Below, in pieces: positions 35,133-46,732 of a DNA stretch of 64,000 nucleotides (position 1 is the stretch's first letter; each line of letters begins with the position of its first letter). The position numbers and the translations under genes are program-made. This DNA is from Hydrocarboniphaga daqingensis. GTDB taxonomy: Bacteria > Pseudomonadota > Gammaproteobacteria > Nevskiales > Nevskiaceae. The DNA is taken from assembly GCF_900129825.1 (NCBI RefSeq), contig NZ_FQWZ01000003.1, positions 302,353 through 366,352 on the forward strand, given 5' to 3'. Below the pieces are notes generated by a model. The model searched no databases. It worked only from the letters and a program-made list of their open reading frames with translations, and was not told the DNA's origin.

Positions 35133-37499
35133 TCAGTGCAGCCAGTGCTCGCCGACGATGCGGTTCTGGCGCAGCGCGAACGAGGGCTTGACCCAGGCCA
35201 CCAGTAGCGGCAACACGACCAGCGCCAGTACCAGATTGATGCCCATGATTGCGATCAGCAGCAGCCCCATGTCGGCGACGAACTTCAGATCCGACATCAG
35301 ATACCAGGGCAGGATGCCGATCGTCATCACGGTGGCGGTGAATAGGATCGCGCGGCCCGTGGTCACCAGCGCGGCTTCGATCGCCTCGTTCCAGCGCCCG
35401 CTGCGGGCCTGGACTTCTTCGGCGATACGCGACAACAGGTAGATGCCGTAGTCGATGCCGACACCGACGCCGATCGCTGCGACGATCATCGAATTCACAT
35501 CGAGGCCGACGCCGAGCCAGTGCATCGCGGCGATCAGCGCTTCGTTGGCCAGGTTGACCGGCACCAACAGCAACAGCCCGGCGACGAACGAGCGATAGGC
35601 CAGGCTGCATAGCGCGAAAATCAGCAGGTTGAGCACGCCGATCACGATCCATTCGTACCGTTCGATCACGCGGTTGACCGCTTCCTGCAACGCGATCGTG
35701 CCGCTGCCCAAACGCACGCGGAATTCGGCGTGGTCGGCGCCGACTTCGGCCACCGCGCGCTGCGCAGCGGCCAGTGCCGCATCGACGGTGTCCTGTCGGT
35801 TGTCGCGATACCACAGCGACACCGTGGCGTGCTGCAGCGTCGGGTCGACGACATGACCGAAGTTCTTGGCGCTGGACCCCATCATCGCGCCGATCGACGC
35901 GGCACTGATCGCCCGCTCGCGCGCATCCAGCGGCATCCAGCGCGGGTCACCGCCGTTGAACAGGCGGTTGGTTTCGGTCAGATAGTCGGCGAATGACAGC
36001 GTCGCGCGCGGCGGGTCGGCGCTGTTCTCCATCAGCCGTTGCAGTCGCTGCATCGTCATCACCGTGTCGACGCGCTGTGATGTCCAGAACGGCGCTTTTG
36101 GATCCTTGGCTTCCAGCACGATCTCCAGCGTATTGACGCCGGGGAACTGCGCATTGATCGCGCGCACCGCCTGGTTGAACGCCGAGTCCGGCCAGAACAG
36201 GTTGGAGCCTTCGACCGGATTGCCGATCTTGATCTGCGCGGCTTGCTGGACGACGACGCCACTGGCGATCACGACCACCACCGTGGTCAGTAGCGCGGCG
36301 CGGCCTTGGCTGAGCCGCGCGATGCGACGCAGCAGCCCGACCGTGACCGGGCTGTTCGATGTGGTGCGCATCCGCTGCGGCGCCGGCAGGCTGGCCAGCA
36401 GCAGCGAGATCAGCACGACGCCGGTCGGGATCAGCCACACCGCCCACATGCCGCAGAACAGCGCGTGCCGGACCATCGCCGGTATGGGCGCGGCACACAC
36501 CACGACGATGCCGAGCACGTCGGTGACGATGCCCAGCAGCGACGGCGCTGCCATCACCGTCATCGTCAGTTCGGCAGCGCGGCGTCGGTCGCCGACATCG
36601 GCCAGGATCTCGTAGAAGCGCTCGGTGAATTGCACGCTGTGCGAAAAGCTGCGCGCGGTCAGCAGCAGCGGCACGACCATCAGCAAGGGCTCGATCGACA
36701 CGCCGAGCCAGCCGACCAGGCCGAATGCCCAGATCGCCGCGGTCGCGCTGGTGATGATCGGCGTCAGTACGCCGACCCAGCTGCGCATGTACAGCAGCAG
36801 TGCGCCGATCAGCAGGCCGACCGTAACGAGTGCGATCGCGACCATCTGCCGCTCGTAGCGGTACACCCAGCCGATCAGCATCGGCTGCCCGGCCACGTAG
36901 ACGCGGTGGTGTTCGTCGCGGGCTTGCTCGGCCAGCCGCTCGACATAGGCGAACACCTCGCCGTAGTCGACGCGCTGCTCGATGAACGTGGCCAGGATCA
37001 GCGTGGCGCGATCATCGTTGGAGATCAGAAACGTGCGGACATTGGGCGCCATGTCGACATGGCGGCGGAACCGCGCCAGTTCGGCGTCGGTCTGCGGCGG
37101 TGCATCGCCCATCAGCGGGCGCATGTCGATGCCCAGCGGTGTGGCTTCGGAGTAGCGTGCCTTTTCCGTGGTGATCGACAGGATCTGGTCGTGATCGACG
37201 CCGGGTGCCAGGTCGATATCGCGCGTCAGCTTCCAGGTTTTGGCCAGCGTGTCGGCGTTGTAGATGTCGCCGTCGACGCGCTCGAGCATCAGCATCACGG
37301 TCAACGGATTGCCGAAGCTGGGATGGTCCTTGAACGTCTGGACGAACGGATCGTCGCCGGGCAGCAGATCAGAGAACACGGTGCGCAAGTCGACGCGCGG
37401 CAAGCCGGCGGCGAAGAACGCGGTGATCGCGACGAACAACACCAAACCGGCCCGCCGATGGGCCAGCACCCAAGTCGCTATTCGTTGCCGCAAGCCCAT
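35133..37499 (-). CDS. RND-superfamily (MMPL/SSD-type) exporter
   Basis: 788 residues, with two repeats of one N-terminal membrane helix, a periplasmic domain and a cluster of about five helices. First helix about 18-35. Clusters are near 220-380 (IALVTVGLLIGALLLYM, IWAFGLVGWLGVSIEPLLMVVPLLLTA) and about 625-775 (YEWIVIGVLNLLIFALCSL, MIVAAIGVGVGIDYGIYLLSRI, VLALVVLPLLVAWV). The GVGVGIDYGIYLLSRI block is that of MmpL/HpnN-like lipid and hydrophobic-compound exporters. Such genes often sit with DUF1302/DUF1329 proteins and degradation clusters. Energy is from the proton gradient. It follows pqqU by 97 nt in the same direction. A hairpin lies in that gap, so co-transcription is uncertain. Confidence 0.88.
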   Translation of the reverse strand: MGLRQRIATWVLAHRRAGLVLFVAITAFFAAGLPRVDLRTVFSDLLPGDDPFVQTFKDHPSFGNPLTVMLMLERVDGDIYNADTLAKTWKLTRDIDLAPGVDHDQILSITTEKARYSEATPLGIDMRPLMGDAPPQTDAELARFRRHVDMAPNVRTFLISNDDRATLILATFIEQRVDYGEVFAYVERLAEQARDEHHRVYVAGQPMLIGWVYRYERQMVAIALVTVGLLIGALLLYMRSWVGVLTPIITSATAAIWAFGLVGWLGVSIEPLLMVVPLLLTARSFSHSVQFTERFYEILADVGDRRRAAELTMTVMAAPSLLGIVTDVLGIVVVCAAPIPAMVRHALFCGMWAVWLIPTGVVLISLLLASLPAPQRMRTTSNSPVTVGLLRRIARLSQGRAALLTTVVVVIASGVVVQQAAQIKIGNPVEGSNLFWPDSAFNQAVRAINAQFPGVNTLEIVLEAKDPKAPFWTSQRVDTVMTMQRLQRLMENSADPPRATLSFADYLTETNRLFNGGDPRWMPLDARERAISAASIGAMMGSSAKNFGHVVDPTLQHATVSLWYRDNRQDTVDAALAAAQRAVAEVGADHAEFRVRLGSGTIALQEAVNRVIERYEWIVIGVLNLLIFALCSLAYRSFVAGLLLLVPVNLANEALIAAMHWLGVGLDVNSMIVAAIGVGVGIDYGIYLLSRIAEEVQARSGRWNEAIEAALVTTGRAILFTATVMTIGILPWYLMSDLKFVADMGLLLIAIMGINLVLALVVLPLLVAWVKPSFALRQNRIVGEHWLH

Positions 37500-37552
37500 C
37501 GAGGTCCTCGCCCGTTACCCGCGCGAAGACTGCCCGTGTCGGCGCGCCGGCG

Positions 37553-37573
37553 CACTACCCAGGCCGGGTAGTG
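37553..37573 (-). terminator. Hairpin after pqqU
   Basis: CACTACCC-AGGCC-GGGTAGTG, an 8-bp perfect stem, begins 23 nt after the pqqU stop in its direction of reading. No T-tract follows on the minus strand, so it is a weak or factor-dependent terminator, or an mRNA-end stabiliser between pqqU and the RND gene. Confidence 0.45.
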
Positions 37574-37596
37574 GCCCGCGGCTGCATGGCTTGCGT

Positions 37597-39786
37597 TTAG
37601 CCGTTCCAGTCCAGATTGACGCCGGCCAGCACGCTGCGGCCGGGGCCGGGCTCGTAGAAGCGGCCGTTGCCATCGTTGACGATCACCGAGCCGACATAGT
37701 CCTTGTCGAAAAGGTTGTCCGCGCGCAGGAAGCCGCGAAGACGCCAGTGGGCGCGCTCGACGATATAGCCCAGGCCGGCGCCGATCAGCGTATACGACGG
37801 GGCCGACTCGCTGTTGACGTCGTTGACGAACACCGAGTCGATGTAGCGGGCATCCAGTTCGGCATTCAAGCCGCTGCGGCCGCCAAAGTTCAGCCCGGCG
37901 AAGCCGCTGTGCTCGGGCGCACCGGCAATGCGCGAACCACGGGCGACCGTTGCATTGGCCGCCGTACACGGCGTGCCGACGCAGGTGGCATACGGCTGGC
38001 GCACGGTGGCATCAAGCCAGGTGTAAGCCAGTTGCAGACGCAGGTCCTTGGCCAGCAGCGTCGTCACCGACGCTTCGGCACCCTGCCGCCGTGTCTCATC
38101 GATGTTGCGGAACGTCGAGCGGCCGCCACTGTTGGTGGCCACCGCCAGCTCGTCGCGAGTGTCGGTGTGGAACACCGCCAGCTCGGCCAGCGTGCCGGGC
38201 TGCAAGCGCAGCTTGGCGCCGACCTCGGCGTTGTTGCTGCGCGCCGCCTCGAGGTCGAGGTTCAAGCCCGCGTTGCCGTCGGGACGATAGGCCGCCTCGG
38301 CCAGCGTCGGCGTTTCGAAGCCGCGACCGTAGGAGGCGTACAGCCGCAGCGCGTCATTGGCGCGATACGTCAGGCCAGCGACCGGCGTCGTCGCCGAATA
38401 GTCGGTGTTGCCGCTGTCGTCGCGGTTAGCGCCGACGATGTAGCGGTCGCGTGACTCGATATCGACGCGGCTGTGACGCGCGCCGGCCATCAGCGTGAAG
38501 CGCTCGGTCAGTGCGACGCTGGCTTGCAGGTACTGGTCGAGGTTGCCGACGACGTTGCGCTCGTCGCGCCGCAGCGCGCCGCGGACGCCGAGCTCGCTGC
38601 CGACGAAGTTGTTGTAACCCAGGCGGTGCTGCGACAGCTCGTCGTAGTTCAGACCCGCGACCAGCGTCAGCTGCCGGCCTCCGAGCAAACCCTCGTAGGT
38701 CCACCGCGCGTCGGTGCCACCGTATTGCGTGCTCAGGTCGACGACGCCACCGCCGTGGCGGGGATTGCCCTGCGTGGCCGCCGGGATCGCCAGATACTGC
38801 TCGACCGTGCGCTCGCCGTAGTAGCCCAGCACGCGCACGCTCTGGGTGCTGCTCAAGCGCAAGTCGTAGATCAGGCCGCCCTGATTTTGCTCGGCGCTCT
38901 TGCGCGTATTGAATTGCGTGGCCTGCACCGTGGCCTGGCTCGGGTCGGCATTGAACTGCGCGCGCGTCAGGCCCAGCGGGTCCTGTGTGTCGGGCGACGA
39001 GAACGTATTCAGCACCAGGCTCAGTCGTGATGCCTCGCTGATCTGCCAGTTCAGCTTGGTGTTGAACGATTCGCGCTTGGCTGCACTGTGGTCGCGGAAG
39101 CCGTCGGTGTCGAACCGCATGTAGTTGGCGATGTAGTCGATCGTGCGGGCTGGATCGACGCTGGAGCGCATGGTGATGCTGCTGCGCTGCGTGCCGAAGC
39201 TGCCGGCGACGAAGGCGCCGCCGACCATTGGATCACCGGCACCGTCGGCGGTGAACATCTGGATGACGCCGCCCGACGAGTTGCCGTACATCGACGAGAA
39301 CGGCCCGCGCAGCACTTCAACGCGCTCGGCCGACCCCAGATTGAAATGCGACACCTGTCCCTGGCCGTCCGGTTGCGTGGCCGGTATGCCGTCCAGATAC
39401 AAGCGCAAGCCGCGCACGCCGAAGGTTGCGCGCGAGCCAAAGCCGCGGATCGAGATCTGTGTGTCCTGCGCGTAATTCTGGCGGTCGCGCGCGATCAGAC
39501 CCGGTATGGCCACCAGCGCCTCGCTCAGGTTGACGCCCAGCGTATTGCCGTACAGGTCTTCGCCGCTGACGGTGCTGATCGACGCCGGCACGTCGAAACT
39601 GGCGACCGGCAGCCGCGTGGCCGTGACGGTCACCGTTTCCATTTCGACGGCAGCGGGACTGCTGATGACCGCCGTGTTGCCGATGGCCGCGACTTCGGTC
39701 GTGTCGGCGGCGCCTGCTGTGCAGCAGGCCAGGCCGAGCAGGCTGGCGCCGAGGCGCGCCGTGCTCGTCGATAAGGGTTTACGCAT
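37597..39786 (-). CDS. pqqU: TonB-dependent PQQ receptor, PqqU/YncD-like
   Basis: 729 residues with a signal peptide (to about residue 26), TonB box region VEMETVTVTATRLP, plug and 22-strand barrel. The plug reads DRQNYAQDTQISIRGFGSRA, then RLYLDGIPATQPDGQGQVSH and LRGPFSSMYGNSSGGV. The C-terminus reads NLFDKDYVGSVIVNDGNG, then FYEPGPGRS. These long stretches match my recollection of E. coli YncD, shown to be the PQQ receptor (PqqU), almost residue for residue, far beyond general TonB similarity. It would import PQQ across the outer membrane. A sigma-54 type promoter lies 88 nt upstream. The PQQ-dependent dehydrogenase gene is 7 kb away. Last residues are LDWNG rather than a terminal Phe. Confidence 0.88.
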   Translation of the reverse strand: MRKPLSTSTARLGASLLGLACCTAGAADTTEVAAIGNTAVISSPAAVEMETVTVTATRLPVASFDVPASISTVSGEDLYGNTLGVNLSEALVAIPGLIARDRQNYAQDTQISIRGFGSRATFGVRGLRLYLDGIPATQPDGQGQVSHFNLGSAERVEVLRGPFSSMYGNSSGGVIQMFTADGAGDPMVGGAFVAGSFGTQRSSITMRSSVDPARTIDYIANYMRFDTDGFRDHSAAKRESFNTKLNWQISEASRLSLVLNTFSSPDTQDPLGLTRAQFNADPSQATVQATQFNTRKSAEQNQGGLIYDLRLSSTQSVRVLGYYGERTVEQYLAIPAATQGNPRHGGGVVDLSTQYGGTDARWTYEGLLGGRQLTLVAGLNYDELSQHRLGYNNFVGSELGVRGALRRDERNVVGNLDQYLQASVALTERFTLMAGARHSRVDIESRDRYIVGANRDDSGNTDYSATTPVAGLTYRANDALRLYASYGRGFETPTLAEAAYRPDGNAGLNLDLEAARSNNAEVGAKLRLQPGTLAELAVFHTDTRDELAVATNSGGRSTFRNIDETRRQGAEASVTTLLAKDLRLQLAYTWLDATVRQPYATCVGTPCTAANATVARGSRIAGAPEHSGFAGLNFGGRSGLNAELDARYIDSVFVNDVNSESAPSYTLIGAGLGYIVERAHWRLRGFLRADNLFDKDYVGSVIVNDGNGRFYEPGPGRSVLAGVNLDWNG

Positions 39787-39873
39787 GCTCTCTCCGTCGC
39801 GGTGTCATGTGGGGTCTTCGTCGCTGCCGCCGATCGTCTGACGCGATCGTGGCCTGGCAGCGGCGCCGCGGGG

Positions 39874-39889
39874 CGCAACGACCGTGCCA
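39874..39889 (-). promoter_or_regulatory. Sigma-54 promoter for pqqU
   Basis: On the minus strand TGGCACGGTCGTTGCG fits TGGCACG-N4-TTGC with exactly 10 nt between GG and GC. Transcription would start near 39862, giving a leader of about 76 nt before pqqU. The 388-bp gap to the fusion gene holds no ORF. Near its middle CCTGTC-N12-GACAGG (39981-40004) lies about 100 bp from both this and the opposite sigma-54 site, a fitting activator-binding position. Confidence 0.72.
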
Positions 39890-40096
39890 CCCGCCGTTGC
39901 AGCCTCCAATGCGGTGGCGTCGAGCATCTTAGCTGCTGTGGCCGCTGATCACGCTGCCCGCGCCGATCCGTTGCGCCATTCCTGTCGACACGGATCGGGA
40001 CAGGGTGTGGCGCATTCGATACAGCGCGTGGTGCATCACCGCAGACCAAGCGCCGTCGGCAGCCGATTCGCCCATTAAAACAGCGCGGCATCGTGA

Positions 40097-40112
40097 TGGC
40101 ATCCGAATTGCT
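40097..40112 (+). promoter_or_regulatory. Sigma-54 promoter for the adenylate kinase-acetyl-CoA synthetase gene
   Basis: TGGCATCCGAATTGCT matches TGGCAYR-N4-TTGCW at every position but one (C for the purine), with correct GG-to-GC spacing. Transcription would start near 40124, about 50 nt before the ATG at 40175. Divergent from the pqqU sigma-54 site, about 210 bp away. Confidence 0.7.
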
Positions 40113-40174
40113 CCCCGGCCGCCCGCCCCACCGGGGCAAGACTCGTCACCGTCATCGAAGCCAAAGGAAGACCC

Positions 40175-42691
<2,517 letters not shown>

Positions 42692-42716
42692 TCGAGGCCG
42701 CGTCGCCGGCCGACGT

Positions 42717-42751
42717 TGTCGCCGATGACACAGACTGTGTCATCGGCGACA
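42717..42751. promoter_or_regulatory. Perfect 35-bp palindrome between convergent genes
   Basis: TGTCGCCGATGACACAG-A-CTGTGTCATCGGCGACA: 17-bp arms around one base, no mismatch. Its right half also forms a second inverted repeat CTGTGTC-ATCGGC-GACACAG (42735-42754), ending at the activator's stop codon. It contains CGCCGATGACACA, shared with sites at 44.99, 46.72 and 55.74 kb. Either a binding site for the activator or a bidirectional terminator. There is no T-tract. Confidence 0.6.
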
Positions 42752-42754
42752 CAG

Positions 42755-44791
42755 CTAATCGCGTCGCGAATCGCCGACGGCGATGTCGTGGCGCTTCAGC
42801 TTGCGGTACAGCGTGTTGCGACTCATTCCCAACTGGCGCGCGGTCAGCGTCATGTTCCAGCGGCACTGCTCGACCGCATGCAGGATCGCAGCGCGTTCGG
42901 CGTCGAGCAGCGGGTTGTCCGACATGGGCGTTGTGGCCGGCGTCGAGTGCATGTCGACGGTCGCGACTGCCTGCGGCGTCGATGCGATGGCCGCGTTGGC
43001 GGCGGGCTCGCTCTGGTAGTGACGTAGTTCGGATGGCAGATCGACCATGCGGACCACGCTGCCTTCGCAGATCGCCAGCGCGGTGCGGATCACATTGCGC
43101 AGCTCGCGGATGTTGCCCGGCCACGGATAGGCCATCAGCCGTGCAAAGGCGTCACCGTCGATCGACACCGCTTGTGTCGATTCAGTGGCGATCATCTGCC
43201 GGATCACGCGTTCGCGATCGCCGCGCTCGCGCAGTGCCGTCAGCTCCAGTGTCATGCCGTTGAGGCGGTAGTACAGGTCTTCGCGGAAGGTACCGGCGCG
43301 GATCATGTCGCGCAGGTTGCGGTGCGAGGCGCTGATCACGCGCAGTTCGACCTTGATCGGCGTGTCGCTGCCCAGCGGCAGCACTTCTTGTTCTTCGAGT
43401 ACGCGCAGCAGTCGCGTCTGCAGATTCAGCGGCATGTCGCCGATCTCATCCAGGAACAGCGTGCCGCCGCTGGACTGCAGGATGTAGCCGCGTGCGCCTT
43501 CTTTGCGCGCACCGGTGAACGCACCCGGTCGATACCCGAACAGCTCCGACTCGATCAGCGTTTCGGGAATCGCGCCGCAATTGACCGCCACGAACGGCTT
43601 GGACGCGCGTGCGCTGGCCAGGTGAACGGCCTTGGCAAAGGCTTCTTTGCCAGCGCCGGTCGGTCCCTGGATCAGCATCGGCACCTGCGAATCGACGACG
43701 CGACCGGCAGCGCGGACGTTGCGCAGCATCTCCGGATCTTCACCCGCCAGCTCGGTCAGCGACATCACGGCGGGCCGCGGCTGCGGCGTTACGTGGACGC
43801 GATCGACAAAACCGCGCTGACGCGGGCGATGCACTTCCATCAGCTGTGCCGAGCGCTGTGCCGGCACCATGCTGATGAAGTAGCGGCGGCCCATGCGCAC
43901 ATCGCGCACCGGGAACAAGGCCTGGCGGGTGCTGGCCAGCTGGGCCAGCTCCGCTTCGCCGACATCGAACAGGTCGCTGACGCGGCTGCCGATCAACGCG
44001 GTGCGGCCCGGCACCTGCAACAGCGCCACCGCCATATCGTCGGCAGCGACGATCGTGCCGTCGTCGGACAGCGCCAGCGCTGCGTCGTGCAGCAGATTGA
44101 CGAACTCCGGACGGCTGTGGAAACGCAGAATCCGGTACGGCTGGCAGCGGCGCAGAAACAGACACTTCTCGATCAGGCGCGCTGAAGTATTGACCAGCGC
44201 CATCGTGTGCATCTGGCTCGATCGCGTGTCGTGCGATCCGACCACCGAAGCGTCGAGCACGGCGATCATCGAGCCGTTTGGATCGCGGATCGGCGCACCG
44301 GAACACGACAGCCCGATGTGGCGCGCGCGGAAGTGATCGGCGCGATGGATCGTGATCGAGCGACCTTCGGCGATGCAGGTGCCGATCCCGTTGGTCCCTT
44401 CGGTCTGCTCGCTCCAGTTCGCGCCAATGATCAGGCCCGCACTGCGAAACATCGTCGTCAGCGTCGGATCGATCTTCTCTGACAGGATGATGCCGTTGAC
44501 GTCGGTCAGCAGCAGCGCGTAGCCCGATCCGCTGATCTGGTCATACAAGGTGTCCATCTCGGCGCGCGCGATATCGACCAGCTCTTCATGCTGGCCCTGC
44601 AGCTCTTTGAGGTTGCGCGTGTCGACGACGCAGGTCGGATGCGAACGCGCCGGATCGAGACGATAGTCGTTGACGCAACGCTGCCAGGAATTCTTGATCG
44701 GCTCTTCGATCGCCGTTCGCGGTGCCGCGCCCAGTCCATTGACCAAGCCGAGCACGCCGCGCGCGTGCTGTACCAATGCGGTGTCACCCAT
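42755..44791 (-). CDS. Sigma-54-dependent activator, AcoR-type (GAF-AAA-Fis)
   Basis: 678 residues from the ATG at 44791 preceded by GAGGTG. The N-terminus (NSWQRCVNDYRLDP, then EGTNGIGTCIAEGR) is the GAF sensor region typical of AcoR. Residues about 355-590 are the AAA domain: Walker A QGPTGAGKEAFAKAVH, the sigma-54 contact loop GAFTGA intact, Walker B GGTLFLDEIGDM and arginine-finger region. The C-terminus is a Fis-type helix-turn-helix (LTARQLGMSRNTLYRKLKRH). AcoR-type proteins activate acetoin, alcohol and PQQ-dehydrogenase genes. Four sigma-54-like promoters lie within 7 kb, so this is the obvious local activator. The ligand is unknown; an alcohol or aldehyde is likely. The frame upstream of 44791 is non-coding. 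Confidence 0.92.
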   Translation of the reverse strand: MGDTALVQHARGVLGLVNGLGAAPRTAIEEPIKNSWQRCVNDYRLDPARSHPTCVVDTRNLKELQGQHEELVDIARAEMDTLYDQISGSGYALLLTDVNGIILSEKIDPTLTTMFRSAGLIIGANWSEQTEGTNGIGTCIAEGRSITIHRADHFRARHIGLSCSGAPIRDPNGSMIAVLDASVVGSHDTRSSQMHTMALVNTSARLIEKCLFLRRCQPYRILRFHSRPEFVNLLHDAALALSDDGTIVAADDMAVALLQVPGRTALIGSRVSDLFDVGEAELAQLASTRQALFPVRDVRMGRRYFISMVPAQRSAQLMEVHRPRQRGFVDRVHVTPQPRPAVMSLTELAGEDPEMLRNVRAAGRVVDSQVPMLIQGPTGAGKEAFAKAVHLASARASKPFVAVNCGAIPETLIESELFGYRPGAFTGARKEGARGYILQSSGGTLFLDEIGDMPLNLQTRLLRVLEEQEVLPLGSDTPIKVELRVISASHRNLRDMIRAGTFREDLYYRLNGMTLELTALRERGDRERVIRQMIATESTQAVSIDGDAFARLMAYPWPGNIRELRNVIRTALAICEGSVVRMVDLPSELRHYQSEPAANAAIASTPQAVATVDMHSTPATTPMSDNPLLDAERAAILHAVEQCRWNMTLTARQLGMSRNTLYRKLKRHDIAVGDSRRD

Positions 44792-44975
44792 GCTGCACCT
44801 CGTGTTGGCCGTCACCGTATCGGTGATCGGCTCGTTGTTCTCCTCGCCACATCCGCGGTAGCCGCCGACGATCACGCACCGGCACAGCGACACCGTGCCG
44901 AACGCTAGTCCCGGCATCACGCGGCGTCAACGCGGCTTTGGTCGTACTGCAATGCAGCATGGCGACCCCGCCGCG

Positions 44976-45131
44976 ATGACTGTCATGGGCTGTGTCATCG
45001 GCGTGACACCGGAGGACCTGCCGTGATGGCGGCGCGCGGAGCCGGCGCGCAAGCAGCCCGCTGTCACGGCTGTGGCGTAACTGCAGCAAAGCGTCGCGTC
45101 TGCAGTGCGTCCTTCACCGCTGCCGTGACAG
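44976..45131. promoter_or_regulatory. Cluster of TGTCA/TGACA inverted repeats upstream of the porin promoter
   Basis: Within the 589-bp region between the activator and porin genes (no ORF) lie ATGACTGTCAT (44976-44986), GTGTCA-TCGGCG-TGACAC (44992-45009), CTGTCACGGC (45061-45070) and its reverse complement GCCGTGACAG (45122-45131). They are 75-230 bp upstream of the sigma-54 site at 45207, the usual distance for an enhancer. The second repeat shares CGCCGATGACACA (minus strand) with the 35-bp palindrome. Confidence 0.58.
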
Positions 45132-45206
45132 CCCGGCGTACGCGCGCGGTTGGCCAGCATTGAGGAATACAAACAGAAACAGCGACATGCAGTGCACTGG
45201 AGTGCG

Positions 45207-45222
45207 TGGCATGAGCGTTGCT
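45207..45222 (+). promoter_or_regulatory. Sigma-54 promoter for the porin gene
   Basis: TGGCATGAGCGTTGCT fits TGGCAYR-N4-TTGCW completely, with 10 nt between GG and GC. Transcription would start near 45234, leaving a leader of about 147 nt before the porin ATG. Confidence 0.75.
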
Positions 45223-45380
45223 CAAGCGCGCCCCGCCGCAGCGTGTGCGAGCGACGTGCCCTGCAGAACATCGCAAAAACAGGCGATGCACCGCACGTCG
45301 TTGAAGAGAGACGCCTCGGCACAGCGGCCAGGGTCCGTCCGGGTTCTGGCGCCAAACAACCTTCCTTCTTGGGGAACACT

Positions 45381-46619
45381 ATGAAGCACTCGTTCAAGCG
45401 TCACGCCATTGCCTTCGGTATCGGATCGATGTTGGCCTCCACCGCTGCATCCGCCCTTGAGGTGCAGGCGGGCGACTGGAAGTTCACCGCCAATGGCAAC
45501 GTCAACGTTCACTACATCCACTCGACCTGCGAGAACAAGCCGCAGGCGATCGTGACGGTCGGCAGCGCTTGTGCCGTCGACGTCGGCGGCAAAAAGAACG
45601 TGTCGACCGTCAGCAATGGTTTGCTGCCGGCCGCGCTGGTACTGGGCGTGGCGACCACGCAGGACGGCTACGACATCACCGGTACCTTCGGCTTCTATCC
45701 CGGCGTCAGCACCAATGACGGCGGCAGTCCCAACTTGCAGCAGGGCGGTGGCCTCGGCACCAACGTCGCCCTCGGCACCACCGGACTGGATGTGCGCCAA
45801 GTGTTCATGACCTTCGGCAACAAGCAGATCGGCACCTTCTCGCTGGGCCGCAACTTCGGCCTGTTCGGATTCGACGCGATCATCAACGACATGACGCTGC
45901 CCGGCGTCGGTGTCGGTGGTGCGATGTCCGGCGGTGCGCCAGCGAACACGACGCTGGGTTCGATCGGCTTCGGCTATCTGTACACCGACACGCTGGCGCA
46001 GATGAACTACACGACCCCGGCCCTGATCGAAGGCCTGACGCTGACCCTGGGCATCTTCGACCCGATCGAGCCGCTGCTTCAGGGAGCCGCGACCGCCGAG
46101 AGCGCACCCGGCTTTCACGGCAAGCTGGTCTACAAGGCCGGCGCGCTGTACCTGTCCTCGGCCTTCATTTCACAGACCCAGAACCTGCCGACCGGTCAGA
46201 ACTACACCGGTACCGGCGTCGATGTCACGGCCAAGCTCAAGCTCGGGGCTGCGGATCTGATGGCCAGCTATTACACCGGCAGCGGTATCGGCACGACCGG
46301 CCTGTTCATCCTCAGTGACGACGGCCTGGGTAACAAGCGCGATTCCGACGGTTATCTGCTGCAGGGCACCTACACGTTGGGCAAGACCAAGCTCGGCTTG
46401 AACTATGGCGTCAGCAATCTGGATTTCGCGGGTAGCGCCGATCGCGCTGCAACACCGAACCTTCTGGAGACCAACAGCAAGGTGACTGCGGGCGTCTATC
46501 ACGCATTGACCAAGAACCTGACGCTGCTGGCCGAATTCAGCGATGTCTCGACCGAAGCGCACGACGGCGCCAAGAACAGCAGCAACAACGTCAACGTCGG
46601 TGCCTTCCTGTCGTTCTGA
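45381..46619 (+). CDS. Outer-membrane porin
   Basis: 412 residues. The signal peptide ends at S-A-L (GSMLASTAASALEVQAGDWKF). The mature part is Gly/Asn/Thr-rich with amphipathic strands (FMTFGNKQIGTFSLGRNFGLFGFDA, loops with Gly repeats) and ends in SF, the C-terminal Phe signature of barrel proteins. It resembles gram-negative porins of the Gammaproteobacteria/Betaproteobacteria type. Cys pair in an early loop (STCENKPQ, SACAVD) may form a disulfide. It lies between the sigma-54 activator and the PQQ dehydrogenase with its own sigma-54 promoter and a strong terminator, so entry of the alcohol or acid substrate is a plausible role. GGGGAA precedes the ATG. Confidence 0.85.
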   Translation: MKHSFKRHAIAFGIGSMLASTAASALEVQAGDWKFTANGNVNVHYIHSTCENKPQAIVTVGSACAVDVGGKKNVSTVSNGLLPAALVLGVATTQDGYDITGTFGFYPGVSTNDGGSPNLQQGGGLGTNVALGTTGLDVRQVFMTFGNKQIGTFSLGRNFGLFGFDAIINDMTLPGVGVGGAMSGGAPANTTLGSIGFGYLYTDTLAQMNYTTPALIEGLTLTLGIFDPIEPLLQGAATAESAPGFHGKLVYKAGALYLSSAFISQTQNLPTGQNYTGTGVDVTAKLKLGAADLMASYYTGSGIGTTGLFILSDDGLGNKRDSDGYLLQGTYTLGKTKLGLNYGVSNLDFAGSADRAATPNLLETNSKVTAGVYHALTKNLTLLAEFSDVSTEAHDGAKNSSNNVNVGAFLSF

Positions 46620-46639
46620 GTCGTCTCTCCGCGACCCTG

Positions 46640-46668
46640 GCCGGACCGAGAGGTCCGGCTTTTTTTTT
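46640..46668 (+). terminator. Rho-independent terminator after the porin gene
   Basis: GCCGGACC-GAGA-GGTCCGGC followed by nine T: an 8-bp GC-rich stem with a tetraloop and long T-tract, 20 nt after the porin stop. It separates porin and dehydrogenase transcription. Confidence 0.92.
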
Positions 46669-46719
46669 GGCTGACGCCAGGTGCGTAACGCAAACGTGAC
46701 AGTCGCCGCTGGCGGGACG

Positions 46720-46732
46720 CGCCGATGACACA
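46720..46732 (+). promoter_or_regulatory. CGCCGATGACACA element upstream of the PQQ dehydrogenase
   Basis: This 13-mer is identical to that in the 35-bp palindrome (42720-42732) and, on the opposite strand, at 44995-45007. A second TGACA half-site lies at 46697-46701. The element is about 150 bp upstream of the sigma-54-like site at 46881, an enhancer-like distance. Confidence 0.5.
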
